Shown piece by piece: positions 8,083-17,400 of a DNA stretch of 64,000 nt; the first letter of the stretch is position 1; each line of letters starts with the position of its first letter. Below the pieces are notes generated by a model. It made no database searches, was not told the DNA's origin, and was given only the letters and a program-made list of their open reading frames with translations. Location: positions 434,001-498,000 of the forward strand of contig NZ_JADBDT010000001.1 of the NCBI RefSeq assembly GCF_014873485.1, in the 5' to 3' direction. The DNA comes from Sphingopyxis sp. OAS728 (lineage in GTDB: Bacteria > Pseudomonadota > Alphaproteobacteria > Sphingomonadales > Sphingomonadaceae). The translations under genes and the position numbers were made by a program.

Positions 8083-8645
8083 CCGGGGCGTACGTCGGGC
8101 GCGGCTTCGACACTGAAACCGCCGAACGGGATAGTCCACTCTTGCCCGGTTCGACCGCCGCCTTCGCGGCCTTCTATCGGGCCGAGGAAGTGCGATTGTT
8201 TCACTACTTTCGAAGGAGAGTTGGGCGCGAGGCTGCGCCCGACCTTGTGCAGGAAGCGTTCACACGCATGTTTCGCAGCGGAGCATTCGGAAAGGTCGAG
8301 CATCCGCGAGCCTATCTGGCGCGGACCGCGCATAATCTTCTCATCGAACGGGCGCGGACATGGCACCGCAAACAACGCATGCTCTGCCCGCTGGACGAAG
8401 CGCGCGACGCTTCCGTGCCGCCAGAGCAGCACGGCCAGATCGAAGCGGCGGAACTGCGACGGGCGTTGCGCAAAGCGCTGCTCGCCATGCCGCGCCGGAC
8501 CCGGCGCATCTTCCTGATGCACCGGCTACGGAATCACACCTATGCGCAAATCGCAGAGGAACTTGGGCTGAGTGCCAAGACGGTCGAGAAACATATCAGT
8601 CGCGCCTTGCACCGATGCCGCAAGGTTGCCGTGCGATATGCTTGA
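8076..8645 (+). CDS. RNA polymerase sigma factor, ECF type (FecI-like), second of pair
   Basis: A 189-residue protein and a clear paralogue of the preceding sigma factor: FAAFYRAEEVRLFHYFRRRVG, DLVQEAFTRMF, AYLARTAHNLLIERAR, then MPRRTRRIFLMHRLR and IAEELGLSAKTVEKHISRAL in region 4. A ~30-residue extension precedes region 2. The ATG at 8076 overlaps the stop of the first factor by seven bases. The pair probably arose by tandem duplication; whether both are active or one modulates the other is unknown. Confidence 0.87.
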   Translation: MLTGAYVGRGFDTETAERDSPLLPGSTAAFAAFYRAEEVRLFHYFRRRVGREAAPDLVQEAFTRMFRSGAFGKVEHPRAYLARTAHNLLIERARTWHRKQRMLCPLDEARDASVPPEQHGQIEAAELRRALRKALLAMPRRTRRIFLMHRLRNHTYAQIAEELGLSAKTVEKHISRALHRCRKVAVRYA

Positions 8646-8712
8646 TGCGGTCACGACATCGGTGCATGGCGCGGATCGATAGGATGCTATCGAACCGGAT
8701 GCGGAGATTATG

Positions 8713-9147
8713 ATGGAAGACCAGGAAACGCTCGTCACGCTGACGGCCGATATTGTCGCGGCACATGTGAGCAACAACAGCGTTGCCATATCGGACCTCC
8801 CGCTCGTCATCCGTTCAGTGCACGAGGCGCTGTCCGGACTTTGTTCTAAGGCCGAGCCGGCACCCGAACCCCAGCAGCCTGCCGTGTCAGTCCGTTCGTC
8901 GGTGAAGCCCGACTATATCGTCTGCCTTGAAGACGGGAAGAAGCTCAAGATGATGCGGCGTTATCTGATGACGCAGTTCGGCATGACGCCTGATGACTAT
9001 CGCGCCAAGTGGAACCTGCCGAAGGATTATCCGATGGTCGCGCCGAACTATGCCGAGACGCGCCGCGCGCTCGCCAAGGAAATCGGACTTGGGACCAAGG
9101 GACGCGGCGGCGGCCGCAAGAAAACAGTGGGTCTCTTCAAGAAATAG
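8713..9147 (+). CDS. MucR/Ros-family transcriptional regulator with altered zinc finger
   Basis: A 144-residue regulator of the Ros/MucR family. The conserved core at ~65-130 reads YIVCLEDGKKLKMM, MTPDDYRAKW, LPKDYPMVAPNYAE and ends in a basic, glycine-rich tail (KGRGGGRKK). Of the four zinc-ligand positions, Cys71 and Asp74 fit the known C-x2-(C/D) variant, but the two histidine positions are Tyr84 and Phe89, so zinc binding is probably lost. Family members that fold without zinc are known. A second ATG directly upstream (8710) is possible. It probably controls the transfer genes around it. Confidence 0.88.
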   Translation: MEDQETLVTLTADIVAAHVSNNSVAISDLPLVIRSVHEALSGLCSKAEPAPEPQQPAVSVRSSVKPDYIVCLEDGKKLKMMRRYLMTQFGMTPDDYRAKWNLPKDYPMVAPNYAETRRALAKEIGLGTKGRGGGRKKTVGLFKK

Positions 9148-9150
9148 CGT

Positions 9151-9315
9151 TCAGTCGTCGGCAGTTCGTTTGCCGAGCGCGTCGGCGATCATGGCCGCGA
9201 GCGATTCCTCGGCGCGGATGCGGGCGATCGCATCCTTGCTGTCGAGATCGCGGCGTACCCATTGCGGTGCGCGCTCGACGACGCGCAATATGGTCTCCGT
9301 GAGTTTCTGCGTCAT
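9151..9315 (-). CDS. Small conserved protein (resembles DUF6771)
   Basis: A 54-residue protein, MTQKLTETILRVVERAPQWV at the start and mostly charged helix after that (SKDAIARIRAEESLAAMIADAL). It resembles small sphingomonad proteins annotated DUF6771, a family without known function. Its ATG overlaps the traD stop by four bases, so it is the third gene of a traC-traD operon. It ends three bases from the mucR stop, convergent with it. Confidence 0.7.
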   Translation of the reverse strand: MTQKLTETILRVVERAPQWVRRDLDSKDAIARIRAEESLAAMIADALGKRTADD

Positions 9316-9629
9316 GGCGCGCCTATGGCAGGATCATCGCCGCGCGGCAACGCATCGGTCCCGAATGCACGTTTGCCGCGCCGTTGCCAGAGCGCGGCTG
9401 CGTGGGCGCCATCCTCGCTTCGCAGCTTGTCCGCCATCCACAAGAACGCGCCGTAAAGCATCGCTCGGTCATCGTCGGTAAGATCGACGAGCTCCGCCTT
9501 CACGACGAGCCCGCCGAGTTCGATGAGTTGGCGCGTGCGTTCGCGCCGCTTGATCTGCCATTCACGCATGCCGGTTTGTGCCTGCGCCAGTTCAAGCCGA
9601 TGCCGCATTGCGACCAGGCGCCGCGTCAT
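9312..9629 (-). CDS. traD: Conjugal transfer protein TraD (small, Ti-type)
   Basis: A ~105-residue protein with the TraD signature of Ti-type transfer systems: RRERTRQLIELGGLVVKAEL, LTDDDRAMLYGAFLWMADKL. In Ti plasmids TraC and TraD are accessory proteins at oriT that support the TraA relaxase. Here it follows traC and overlaps it, so translation is probably coupled. The start is uncertain: ATG at 9629 (used) or ATG at 9608, neither with a strong ribosome-binding site. The traG coupling-protein gene that usually follows traD is missing. Confidence 0.75.
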   Translation of the reverse strand: MTRRLVAMRHRLELAQAQTGMREWQIKRRERTRQLIELGGLVVKAELVDLTDDDRAMLYGAFLWMADKLRSEDGAHAAALWQRRGKRAFGTDALPRGDDPAIGAP

Positions 9630-9897
9630 TCGCTGCGCCGCGATCAGGTCCCGTCGCCGCTTTGCGTTCGCCGCGCCGAAAGAACGCCGCGCCCGCCTTG
9701 CGCCAGCCCTCCCTCGTGTCCGTGTCTTTGGTCGTGGCGGCGCCAAGCAATGCACCTGCCAGAATCTCGGTGTCGATGTGGTCGGCGCCAGTGGCAATGA
9801 CAAGTTCTCCAAGCTGGCGAAACCGGCGTTCCTTGAGGGTCTTCGCCTTGGCTTCGAGCGCCTTCAGTTCCGAATCGATATCGCGTGGTTTGCGCAT
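9592..9897 (-). CDS. traC: Conjugal transfer protein TraC-like
   Basis: A 101-residue charged protein starting MRKPRDIDSELKALEAKAK, with TLKERRFRQLGELVIATGAD and LDTEILAGALLGA-like segments (here IDTEILAGALLGAA). This matches the small TraC/TraD accessory proteins of Ti-type systems. It is transcribed away from traA, with the oriT-like region between them, exactly as on Ti plasmids. The ATG at 9897 fits the family start. Confidence 0.75.
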   Translation of the reverse strand: MRKPRDIDSELKALEAKAKTLKERRFRQLGELVIATGADHIDTEILAGALLGAATTKDTDTREGWRKAGAAFFRRGERKAATGPDRGAANDAAPGRNAASA

Positions 9898-10069
9898 GTC
9901 GCATCTCCATGATGGGGTGATGCACCCATCATAAAGACGCGCCTCCCGATGCGCAGCAAGGTCGTCGGGACGGGCTGGCACAGCCTAGTCCCTCCGCGGA
10001 TTTTTCCGTGTGAGGGCGCGCTTATACGTCGTGCCGACGTGGCTTTTGAAGTGTAGATGGATGGCCGTC
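9898..10069. other. Candidate origin of transfer (oriT) between traC and traA
   Basis: The divergent traC/traA gap is where oriT lies on Ti plasmids. TGAGGGCGCGCTTA at 10011-10024 resembles the nic region of RSF1010 and Ti plasmids (core GGGCGCRCTTA). A perfect inverted repeat, ACGTCG-TGC-CGACGT (10026-10040), sits beside it, as expected for a relaxase recognition hairpin. A second imperfect palindrome at 9909-9932 (ATGATGGGGTG...CACCCATCAT) may be an accessory-protein or repressor site. Confidence 0.6.
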
Positions 10070-12985
10070 ATGGCGATCTTCCATCTCTCGGTCAAAGTCA
10101 TCAGCCGCGCTTCGGGCCGCAGTGCAGTTGCCGCCGCTGCCTATCGGTCCGCTGATCGGTTGCACGATGATCGACTCGATAGGGCGCATGATTTCACGAA
10201 CAAGACAGGCGTCGTGCACAGCGAAGTGCTGCTGCCCGACAACGCGCCCGACGAATGGCACGATCGCGAACGCCTGTGGAATGACGTCGAGGCGTTCGAG
10301 AAGCGGAAGGATGCGCAGCTATCGCGCGAAGTCGAGTTCGCAATCCCGCGCGAGATGGATCAGCCGCAGGGCATCGAGCTGGCCCGTGATTTTGTACAAG
10401 CCGAGTTCGTCGACCGCGGCATGATCGCCGACCTTAATGTCCATTGGGATATCGGTGCTGACGGGCTCGCCAAACCGCACGCGCATGTCATGCTGTCGAT
10501 GCGCGAGATCGTCGTCGATGCCGATGGCAAGGCGGGGTTCGGCGCGAAGGTCCGCGACTGGAACCAGACAGAGATGGTCGAGCGATGGCGCGAGCGCTGG
10601 GCCGATCATGTGAATGCCCGACTTGCCGAACTCGATATCGATGCGCGCGTCGATCACCGGTCGTTCGAAGCCCAAGGGATTGACCTCGAGCCGCAGGACA
10701 AGATCGGGTCCGCCGCATCGCGTATGGAAGGTCGCGGGCTGGAGGCCGAACGGATCGACCAGCATCGCGAGATCGCAGCGCGTAACGGTGAACGCATCAT
10801 CGCGAACCCAGGCCTTGCGCTCGATGCGATCACGCACGGCCAAGCGACATTTACGAACCGCGACATCGCCATGTTCGCGCACCGGCATAGCGATGGACGC
10901 GGACAATATGATGCCGTGCTCGGCGCAGTTCGTTCATCGCCCGATCTAATCGCGCTCGGACAGGATGGACGCGGCGAAGACCGGTTCACCTCGCGCTACA
11001 TGATCGACACCGAGCAGCGCCTTCACGATGCGGCGGAGCGGCTTGCGCAGGATCGCGGGATGAAGGTCCCGGCGACATCACCCCAGGGAGGGAAGGACAT
11101 CGCCGGAACGACCGGCCTGAAGCTTGGTCGCGAGCAACAGGCGGCGCTGGCGCATATAACGGGCGAGCGAAACCTTGCAATCGTCGTCGGCTATGCCGGG
11201 ACGGGCAAAAGCGCGATGCTCGGAGTTGCGCGCGAAGCGTGGGAAGATGCGGGCCTGAACGTGCGCGGCGCCGCGCTGTCGGGCATCGCGGCCGAGGGTC
11301 TGGAGAATGGCAGCGGCATTCCCTCGCGCACGATCGCGAGCCTTGAACATGGCTGGTCGCAAGGGCGGGACCTTCTCACGTCGCGCGACGTGCTCGTCAT
11401 CGACGAGGCCGGCATGGTCGGCACGCGGCAGATGGAGCGGGTGCTGAGCCATGCGGCTGACGCCGGCGCCAAGGTCGTGCTGGTAGGCGATCCGCAGCAG
11501 TTGCAGTCGATCGAAGCGGGTGCTGCCTTCCGTTCGCTCCACGAGCGGCACGGGGGCGCTCAAATCGGCGAGGTCCGCCGTCAGCATGCGGAGTGGCAGC
11601 GCGAGGCGACGCGTGAGATTGCCACGGGACGCACCGGCGACGCGATCCGCGCCTATGACGAAGCAGGAATGGTGCGCGCCGCCGAGACGAGGGAAGCGGC
11701 GCGCGTGGAGCTGGTAGGGCAATGGGACAAAGACCGGAAGCTCCATCCGGATGCCAGCCGGATCATCCTCACCCATACCAATGACGAAGTGCGCGCGCTC
11801 AACGAGGCTGCGCGCGATCGGATGCACGCGGGCGGCGATCTTGGCGAGAATATCGCGATCAAGGTCGAGCGCGGCGACCGCAGTTTTGCTTCGGGCGATC
11901 GAGTCATGTTCCTGCGCAACGAGCGCAGCCTTGGCGTGAAGAATGGCACGCTCGGCACCGTCGAGCACGTCAGCGAACGAAGCATGGCGGTCCGCACCGA
12001 CGACGGGCGATCGATCGCGTTCAACATCAAGGACTATCGCGACATCGATCATGGCTATGCGGCGACGATCCACAAGGCGCAGGGCATGACCGTTGATCGC
12101 GCCCATGTGCTCGCGACACCGGGCATGGATAGCCATAGCGCCTATGTCGCGATGTCGCGGCACCGGGACGGGATCGCGCTCCATTATGGCCGGGATGATT
12201 TTGCCGATCAGGGCAAGCTCGTCCGCACGCTGTCGCGCGAGCGCGCGAAGGATATGGCGAGCGACTATGCCAAGGCCGATCCGGCGCGTGCATTTGCCGA
12301 GCGGCGCGGCATCACTATCCGCGAACGCGTTGCCGAGATCGTCAAGGCCGTGCCCGAGAGGGCGCGCAGCATCTTCGCGGGGTTCAAGCCGACCGTGACG
12401 CGTGCGAGCATCGAACCGCAGCAGACGCAGCGAGCCGACGCCTTGCCGCGCGCGGTCGAACGCTATGCCCGTGCGCAGGCCGACATCGACCGCATGACGG
12501 CCAAGGGGTATCCGCCGCTCGCGCACCAGCGCAGCGCACTCGACAAGGCCGGCGCCGATCTCGACGCAGTTCGTCCCCACGCGCGTGCCGATCTGGCGTC
12601 GGCGTTCGAGCGGCAGCCCGAACTGGCCGGATCGGCGGCGCGAGGCGATAGCCGGGCGGCGATCCGTGCGATGCAGCTCGAATCCGAAATCCGTATCGAT
12701 CCCGGCAAACGCGCCGACCGGTTTACCGACAATTGGCAGCAGCTTCGTCAGCAGCGGGACACGCTCACCCGCAAAGGGGCGCATGACGCGGCGCGCCAGA
12801 TATCGGGCCAGATGGGCGCGATGGCGAAGGGCCTTGAGCGGGACGCGCAGGTCGAATCGATCCTCAGTGCCCGTAAGGCCTCGCTCGGCATCGACATGCG
12901 CTCGGTGCGCCCCATCGCTCAGGAGCTGGCCGACATTGCCGCGATCGGGCGCACCCGCTCGCTCGGCATCGGAATAGGCATGTAG
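10070..12985 (+). CDS. traA: Ti-type conjugative relaxase/helicase TraA
   Basis: A 971-residue bifunctional relaxase. The N-terminal ~250 residues are a MobA/MobL domain: MAIFHLSVKVISRASGRSAV, the AAYRSADRL tyrosine region and the histidine cluster KPHAHVMLSMREI. It nicks oriT and remains linked to the strand. Residues ~370-750 are a RecD/TraA-type helicase with Walker A VVGYAGTGKSAML, Walker B VLVIDEAGMVG, GDPQQLQSIEAG, and ATIHKAQGMTVDRAHV. The C-terminal ~200 residues are helical. I chose ATG 10070 because the family starts MAI-x-H; ATG 10061 is nearby. It is shorter than many Ti TraA proteins (~1100). The downstream gene follows after 11 bp. This relaxase type normally works with a Trb-type channel and TraG, neither of which is in the window. 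Confidence 0.92.
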   Translation: MAIFHLSVKVISRASGRSAVAAAAYRSADRLHDDRLDRAHDFTNKTGVVHSEVLLPDNAPDEWHDRERLWNDVEAFEKRKDAQLSREVEFAIPREMDQPQGIELARDFVQAEFVDRGMIADLNVHWDIGADGLAKPHAHVMLSMREIVVDADGKAGFGAKVRDWNQTEMVERWRERWADHVNARLAELDIDARVDHRSFEAQGIDLEPQDKIGSAASRMEGRGLEAERIDQHREIAARNGERIIANPGLALDAITHGQATFTNRDIAMFAHRHSDGRGQYDAVLGAVRSSPDLIALGQDGRGEDRFTSRYMIDTEQRLHDAAERLAQDRGMKVPATSPQGGKDIAGTTGLKLGREQQAALAHITGERNLAIVVGYAGTGKSAMLGVAREAWEDAGLNVRGAALSGIAAEGLENGSGIPSRTIASLEHGWSQGRDLLTSRDVLVIDEAGMVGTRQMERVLSHAADAGAKVVLVGDPQQLQSIEAGAAFRSLHERHGGAQIGEVRRQHAEWQREATREIATGRTGDAIRAYDEAGMVRAAETREAARVELVGQWDKDRKLHPDASRIILTHTNDEVRALNEAARDRMHAGGDLGENIAIKVERGDRSFASGDRVMFLRNERSLGVKNGTLGTVEHVSERSMAVRTDDGRSIAFNIKDYRDIDHGYAATIHKAQGMTVDRAHVLATPGMDSHSAYVAMSRHRDGIALHYGRDDFADQGKLVRTLSRERAKDMASDYAKADPARAFAERRGITIRERVAEIVKAVPERARSIFAGFKPTVTRASIEPQQTQRADALPRAVERYARAQADIDRMTAKGYPPLAHQRSALDKAGADLDAVRPHARADLASAFERQPELAGSAARGDSRAAIRAMQLESEIRIDPGKRADRFTDNWQQLRQQRDTLTRKGAHDAARQISGQMGAMAKGLERDAQVESILSARKASLGIDMRSVRPIAQELADIAAIGRTRSLGIGIGM

Positions 12986-12996
12986 GAGAAGGATGA

Positions 12997-13737
12997 ATGA
13001 CGACCGACGACCAAGCTGCTCAGCCTCAGGATCTCGCTGTGGCCGCGTTCACCCGCCTCGAAGGCGAAATCGCATTGATGCGCCGGGCGGTCGAGAATCT
13101 CGCGACCGAGAAGGCCGACATCGACATCCCGGACTACAGCGACACCCTTGGCGAAATGGCTGAGTCCCTTGCCGCCGTGTCCGATACGCTGGACACGATT
13201 GCCGCCAAGCCTGCCATGGCTATGACCCCCGAAGGCATGGCGCAGCGGATGGATCAGGCGGCGCGCAGCGCCCGCCAATCGGACCGCGAGCAGATCGCGG
13301 CAGCGGAGACCCGATATAATCATGCGATGCGCGACCTGACCAAGGTCGTCGCGTCGGCCTGGAGTGCCTCCTATCAGCGCGAGTATTTGAGATGGGCGGC
13401 GTGTGGCGGAGTGCTGGCCGGATGCCTGTTCTGGGCGATCGTACCGGGAATCCTTGCGCGGCAGCTTCCGGAGAGCTGGCATATGCCCGAGAAGATTGCG
13501 ATGCGAGTGCTTCGCGAGCCATCGGTATGGGAAGCCGGGGTTCGCTTGCTGCGGGTCGGAAGCCCCGAGGCGTGGCGAGCTCTATCCAATGCCGCCGAAA
13601 TGCGGCATCAGAACAAGAAGGCCATCGCTGACTGCGAACGGGCCGCCAAACAATCGAAGAAAGCCGTGCGGTGCTACATCAAGATCGAGCCGCCGCTGAA
13701 AGGTAGTGTTTATCCTTCGTGTCGGCCTCAAATCTAG
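12997..13737 (+). CDS. Membrane protein following traA (DUF6118-like)
   Basis: A 246-residue protein with coiled-coil-like helices in the first ~120 residues, one membrane segment at ~132-153 (WAACGGVLAGCLFWAIVPGIL) and a ~90-residue tail. It resembles proteins annotated DUF6118, regularly found directly after traA in sphingomonad elements. AGGAGAAGG precedes the ATG and the gap to traA is 11 bp, so the genes share an operon. A role at the membrane during transfer is likely but unproven. Confidence 0.75.
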   Translation: MTTDDQAAQPQDLAVAAFTRLEGEIALMRRAVENLATEKADIDIPDYSDTLGEMAESLAAVSDTLDTIAAKPAMAMTPEGMAQRMDQAARSARQSDREQIAAAETRYNHAMRDLTKVVASAWSASYQREYLRWAACGGVLAGCLFWAIVPGILARQLPESWHMPEKIAMRVLREPSVWEAGVRLLRVGSPEAWRALSNAAEMRHQNKKAIADCERAAKQSKKAVRCYIKIEPPLKGSVYPSCRPQI

Positions 13738-13747
13738 AGCCGTCTAT

Positions 13748-13765
13748 CGGTACGTTCGGGAACCC
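13748..13765. repeat. Short boundary repeat, partial copy
   Basis: CGGTACGTTCGGGAACCC matches 16 of 18 bases of 19313-19330 (CGGTGTGTTCGGGAACCC). It lies at the left edge of the first RHS unit, just before the IS remnant. It is shorter than the copies at 24846 and 40282, so membership in the same repeat family is tentative. Confidence 0.35.
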
Positions 13766-13869
13766 AAACAGGGCCGCATAAGAGGCATAGCTTGTCGATA
13801 GTTGGTGACATGACCCCCCGATTTTCCTCCAACTGTGATAGAATCCGGCCATGAAGGAGGGGCCGACAG

Positions 13870-14035
13870 ATGAGGCTTAAGAGGCTTTCAGAAGAGCAGA
13901 TCATTGGCGTGCTGAAGGCGGCGGAGGCGGGCGTGGAGGCCGCTGACCTAGCTCGACGGCAAGGGATGTCGGAAGCGACGTTCTAAAAGTGGATGTCGAT
14001 CTATGGCGGCCTAGGACACGGGACATCTGAAATAT
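13870..14035 (+). pseudogene. IS3-family orfA remnant (broken)
   Basis: MRLKRLSEEQIIGVLKAAEA and VEAADLARRQGMSEATF match the start of an IS3-type OrfA (helix-turn-helix). At 13984 a TAA replaces the expected tyrosine codon; in-frame homology resumes as KWMSIYGG and then ends at about 14020 in unrelated sequence. There is no orfB. The sequence before it (from ~13800, TGACATGACCCCCCGATTTT) may be the left end of the element. The remnant marks the junction between the transfer module and the RHS island. Confidence 0.8.
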
Positions 14036-14047
14036 TAACGTAGAGAA

Positions 14048-14443
14048 TTATTTTTGATATGGATTTTTATACCCAAAATCTGGCTCAAGGCACACAATAT
14101 TATCATCCAAAATAAAAACCCTGTATCTCTCATTGAATTCCAAATTCTCTATGATGAGATAGAAGAATTTGTCAAAAGTCAAATCTTTGCATTCGGGAGT
14201 GCTGGGACGAGGAATTAAGGAAGGTTCGAGCACTTGATTGATCTCAAATTTATGGCCAGAACGCGTTAGCGCAGCTTCTAAGCTATTCACACCCTTGCCA
14301 ACGAACGAAGCCCGGTTCGTTAGGGCAGAAGAGGCTCCGTCTGAGGTACTACTCATCATTTCAGCCTCTTTCTGAACACTGGAACCACAGGCCGAAAGGG
14401 CCAAGAAGACAGGAAAAAACTTGTAAGTAATTTTCACTGACAT
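14048..14443 (-). CDS. Putative lipoprotein, candidate immunity protein for RHS locus 1
   Basis: A 131-residue protein with a lipoprotein signal: charged start, hydrophobic [11 protein letters not shown] with lipobox LSAC (Cys ~19). The mature part has no family I recognise ([36 protein letters not shown]). Its ATG at 14443 overlaps the stop of the RHS gene by 10 bases, so it is translated in step with the toxin, as is usual for immunity genes. The base composition is lower in GC than the neighbours. Envelope location would suit protection against a toxin acting in the periplasm. Immunity is inferred from position. Confidence 0.6.
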   Translation of the reverse strand: MSVKITYKFFPVFLALSACGSSVQKEAEMMSSTSDGASSALTNRASFVGKGVNSLEAALTRSGHKFEINQVLEPSLIPRPSTPECKDLTFDKFFYLIIENLEFNERYRVFILDDNIVCLEPDFGYKNPYQK

Positions 14444-17400
14444 TGCACACCTTGCTGCTTGCAGAGATCCTTCCTGTACGCCGGTAGCAACCCTCCCGAG
14501 TTGTTGTCGGGCCGGTTCTCGCCTGTCGCTTGCTCAAATGCGGTTCCAGCGTAGGAATTAGAATTCTGCGTAATTAATCCATAGGTCAGATCAGCTTCGT
14601 TGACCGAGTCGGTGAACGATTTGACGCGCGTCACCACCTCAGAGAAATCATCTGTCACAGTAGCAGACCCCACCGTGACGGTGCCTTTTGCGTTGTAGAT
14701 ATCCCGATCAGTGCTGTTGGCAATGTCTGTGACTTCGCCAACCAGTTGGAGGCGGCCCAAGCCGTTAGTTCCGCTGCCAGAGCTACCGGATGTCCCTGAA
14801 GTGCCAGAGCGGTCGCGGGTCGAAGAACCACTCGACGCTCCGGAACTCGCCCCCGTCGAGCCAGAACTCGACGACCCGCGCGTTGAGCCAGACGCCGGCA
14901 AGGCAGCGCTGCCGGAATAATTATCGTTGGGACCGCCTCGTGCGATCGCCACCCGGAGAGGGTTCTCGGTGTCAGTAATCACTATAAAGGCGTGAAAGCC
15001 ATTACGATAAATTGTAACCTCAGTATCCAGGCCGGATGGGTCAAACCGATTTATTGGATCATTTCTCACATAAGCATATAAGTTGATTTGATCTTCGTAT
15101 CCGATCGGGTCTGTTTGCAGGAATCGCCCCAAGGTGGGAGAATAGACCCGCGCCTTATAATGGTACATTCCCAGTTCCGGTATCCACGCTTGACCCGCGT
15201 ACTGGAAACGACCCAGGTTACTCCCCGCCGGGATCCCATACTCATCATAGCTATTGATTACGACTGGAGCGCCGCCGCTGCTGTCCGTCACAGCAATAAG
15301 GCTGCCTTGATGGTCGGCATGGAGCCAACGCGGTGCAACGAGGTTACTACCCTCATACCAAATAACCGGGTCATCGGCGTTCTTGCCATGGATGTAGCGG
15401 CGCAGAAGCGTTCCGCCGGCGTCGTACTCCGCGACAAGTTCGTCACCGTCGTAAAGGAAGCGTGTGGTGCTGCCGCCGCCAACTGTTTCGTAGAGCCTGC
15501 CAAGAGGGTCGTAACGGAGTGCCGCGCTCTTGGCGCCGCTGGCGCTCACCAGTCGGTTCTCCACATCGTAAGTATACGTCGTTGACCCGTCGGACGTCAG
15601 ATTACCGTTCGCATCGTACGCAAAGGATGCGGGGCCAGCAGAGGTATATTGATTGAGCCCATTCGTCGTGTAGCTCCGATCGACATTGAAATGGGCCGTC
15701 CATGCGTAACTGTCATTGTCTCGCGACTGCTGCGATATCTGCGAGGCCGGAGTGTAGCTATAGGTGAACCCGACATCGCTCGAGCTGCCCGGGAAATTAT
15801 GTCCTAGGCTGTTCAAGCGACCGATGGGATCATACCCAAAAGCTGTATACTGGCTGTAGCGACCGTCCTGCGACGAACGAAGACCCCGACTGTTGTAGCC
15901 ATATGTAATCAGGTTGGTGGTCGAACCGAGAGCTCCCTCGTAGAGCACTGACATCCTGTCGAGACCATCATATGCGTAGCTGTGCTTCGAGCTATCTGGC
16001 CAAGTCAGTTCAATGCGATTGCTTTTGTTATCGGATGTGTAGCCCAACGATCTTGTAACGCCGTCCATCTTCAATGCTGAAGAAGCCAGCCGTCCAAAGC
16101 CATCATATGTCGAGGTCAGTCCCTCGGAGCTGGCGACCGCGCTATCAAAACGCGCATAGAGTTGCAGGCCCCTCGAGTCATATCCGTAATAGACATCCCG
16201 GGTATGGGTCGACGACAAGCCGGGGCGCTCGGGAACGGTTTTCAGGACAATTCTATTCAACGCATCATATTGGTAGGTGAGAGTGGATCCGTCACGTTTT
16301 CTCAGCGACGTCCGGTTCGCGTTGGCGTCGTAGCCATATTCCTCATAATCGGTGCTCGAAACCGTTCCTGCCGTCGTTGGCGACGGGAAGTGCCATTTGA
16401 TTTGACGGTCTCGACCATCGTACGTCATCGACGCTTTGAAGCCGCGGGCGTCGGTCAGACTCGTTTGCTTCCCATTCAAACTATATGTGTAGGTCGCATA
16501 GTCCTCCTGCAGCGCGGTCGCATATGCCTTCTGTATTTTCGTTAGCTGGTTCGCGGCGTCATAGACATTTCTGGTGATCCGGTCGGGCCCAAAGCTGCCT
16601 TCGGTTCCGAGAGTGCAAGCACTTCCAGGTAGGCTAGCAAAGACCGCAGAGTTCATGCGCTGCGCTGTGCATTCCAGCTTGTCATCCGCCTTGTAGCTAA
16701 ACTGCGTAACGGAATGTGTCGTACCCGCAGAAACAAGCTTTTCGCTCACTTTGCGGCCCGATGTGTCGTAACTCGTATCGACGTAGCGATCGACGGCCAT
16801 TGCCGCGAGATCGCCGGCGGTCATTCCCGCGACCGTTCCTTCTTCAACACGCGTCGGCTGATCGTCGCCATTCAGCGTAATACGCTTTGCCCGACGCGGC
16901 AGCGGTCCTCCGCCGTCGGGGTCAGCCGAGATTTCTCCGACTTTCCGTCCGGCGGCATCATAGACGATGGCGCTCAAATTACCGCGCGGGTCGGTGATCT
17001 GGGTCTGCCGGCCGGCCAAGTCATAGCTATACCCTGTGGATATGGTTGTCCCACCACTACCAAGGCTCTGAAGAATTGTCGCAGGCAGGAAGGTGCTATT
17101 CCAATAGCTGGTTGTGGTGAGCGCCTCGTCCGATGTCCCCGCGCAACTGCTCAACGTGATGCACATCGAGGTCTGGGTGAGCCGGTAGATCACGCCATCG
17201 CCCGTGTTGTACGACGTGTAGGTAAAGCGCATCTGAGGTCGCACGCCGCTTGGTTGGGCGGGAAGCGTCGCGGTCAGGATTTCGCCGTGGGTCGGATCGT
17301 AAGTGAAATCCGACTGATTGCCGTTCGCGTCCTTGATCCAGTTCGGCTTGTTGCACTTTACCGGGTTCGTGCAGGTTGCATCATACCCTGCCTGATAGAT

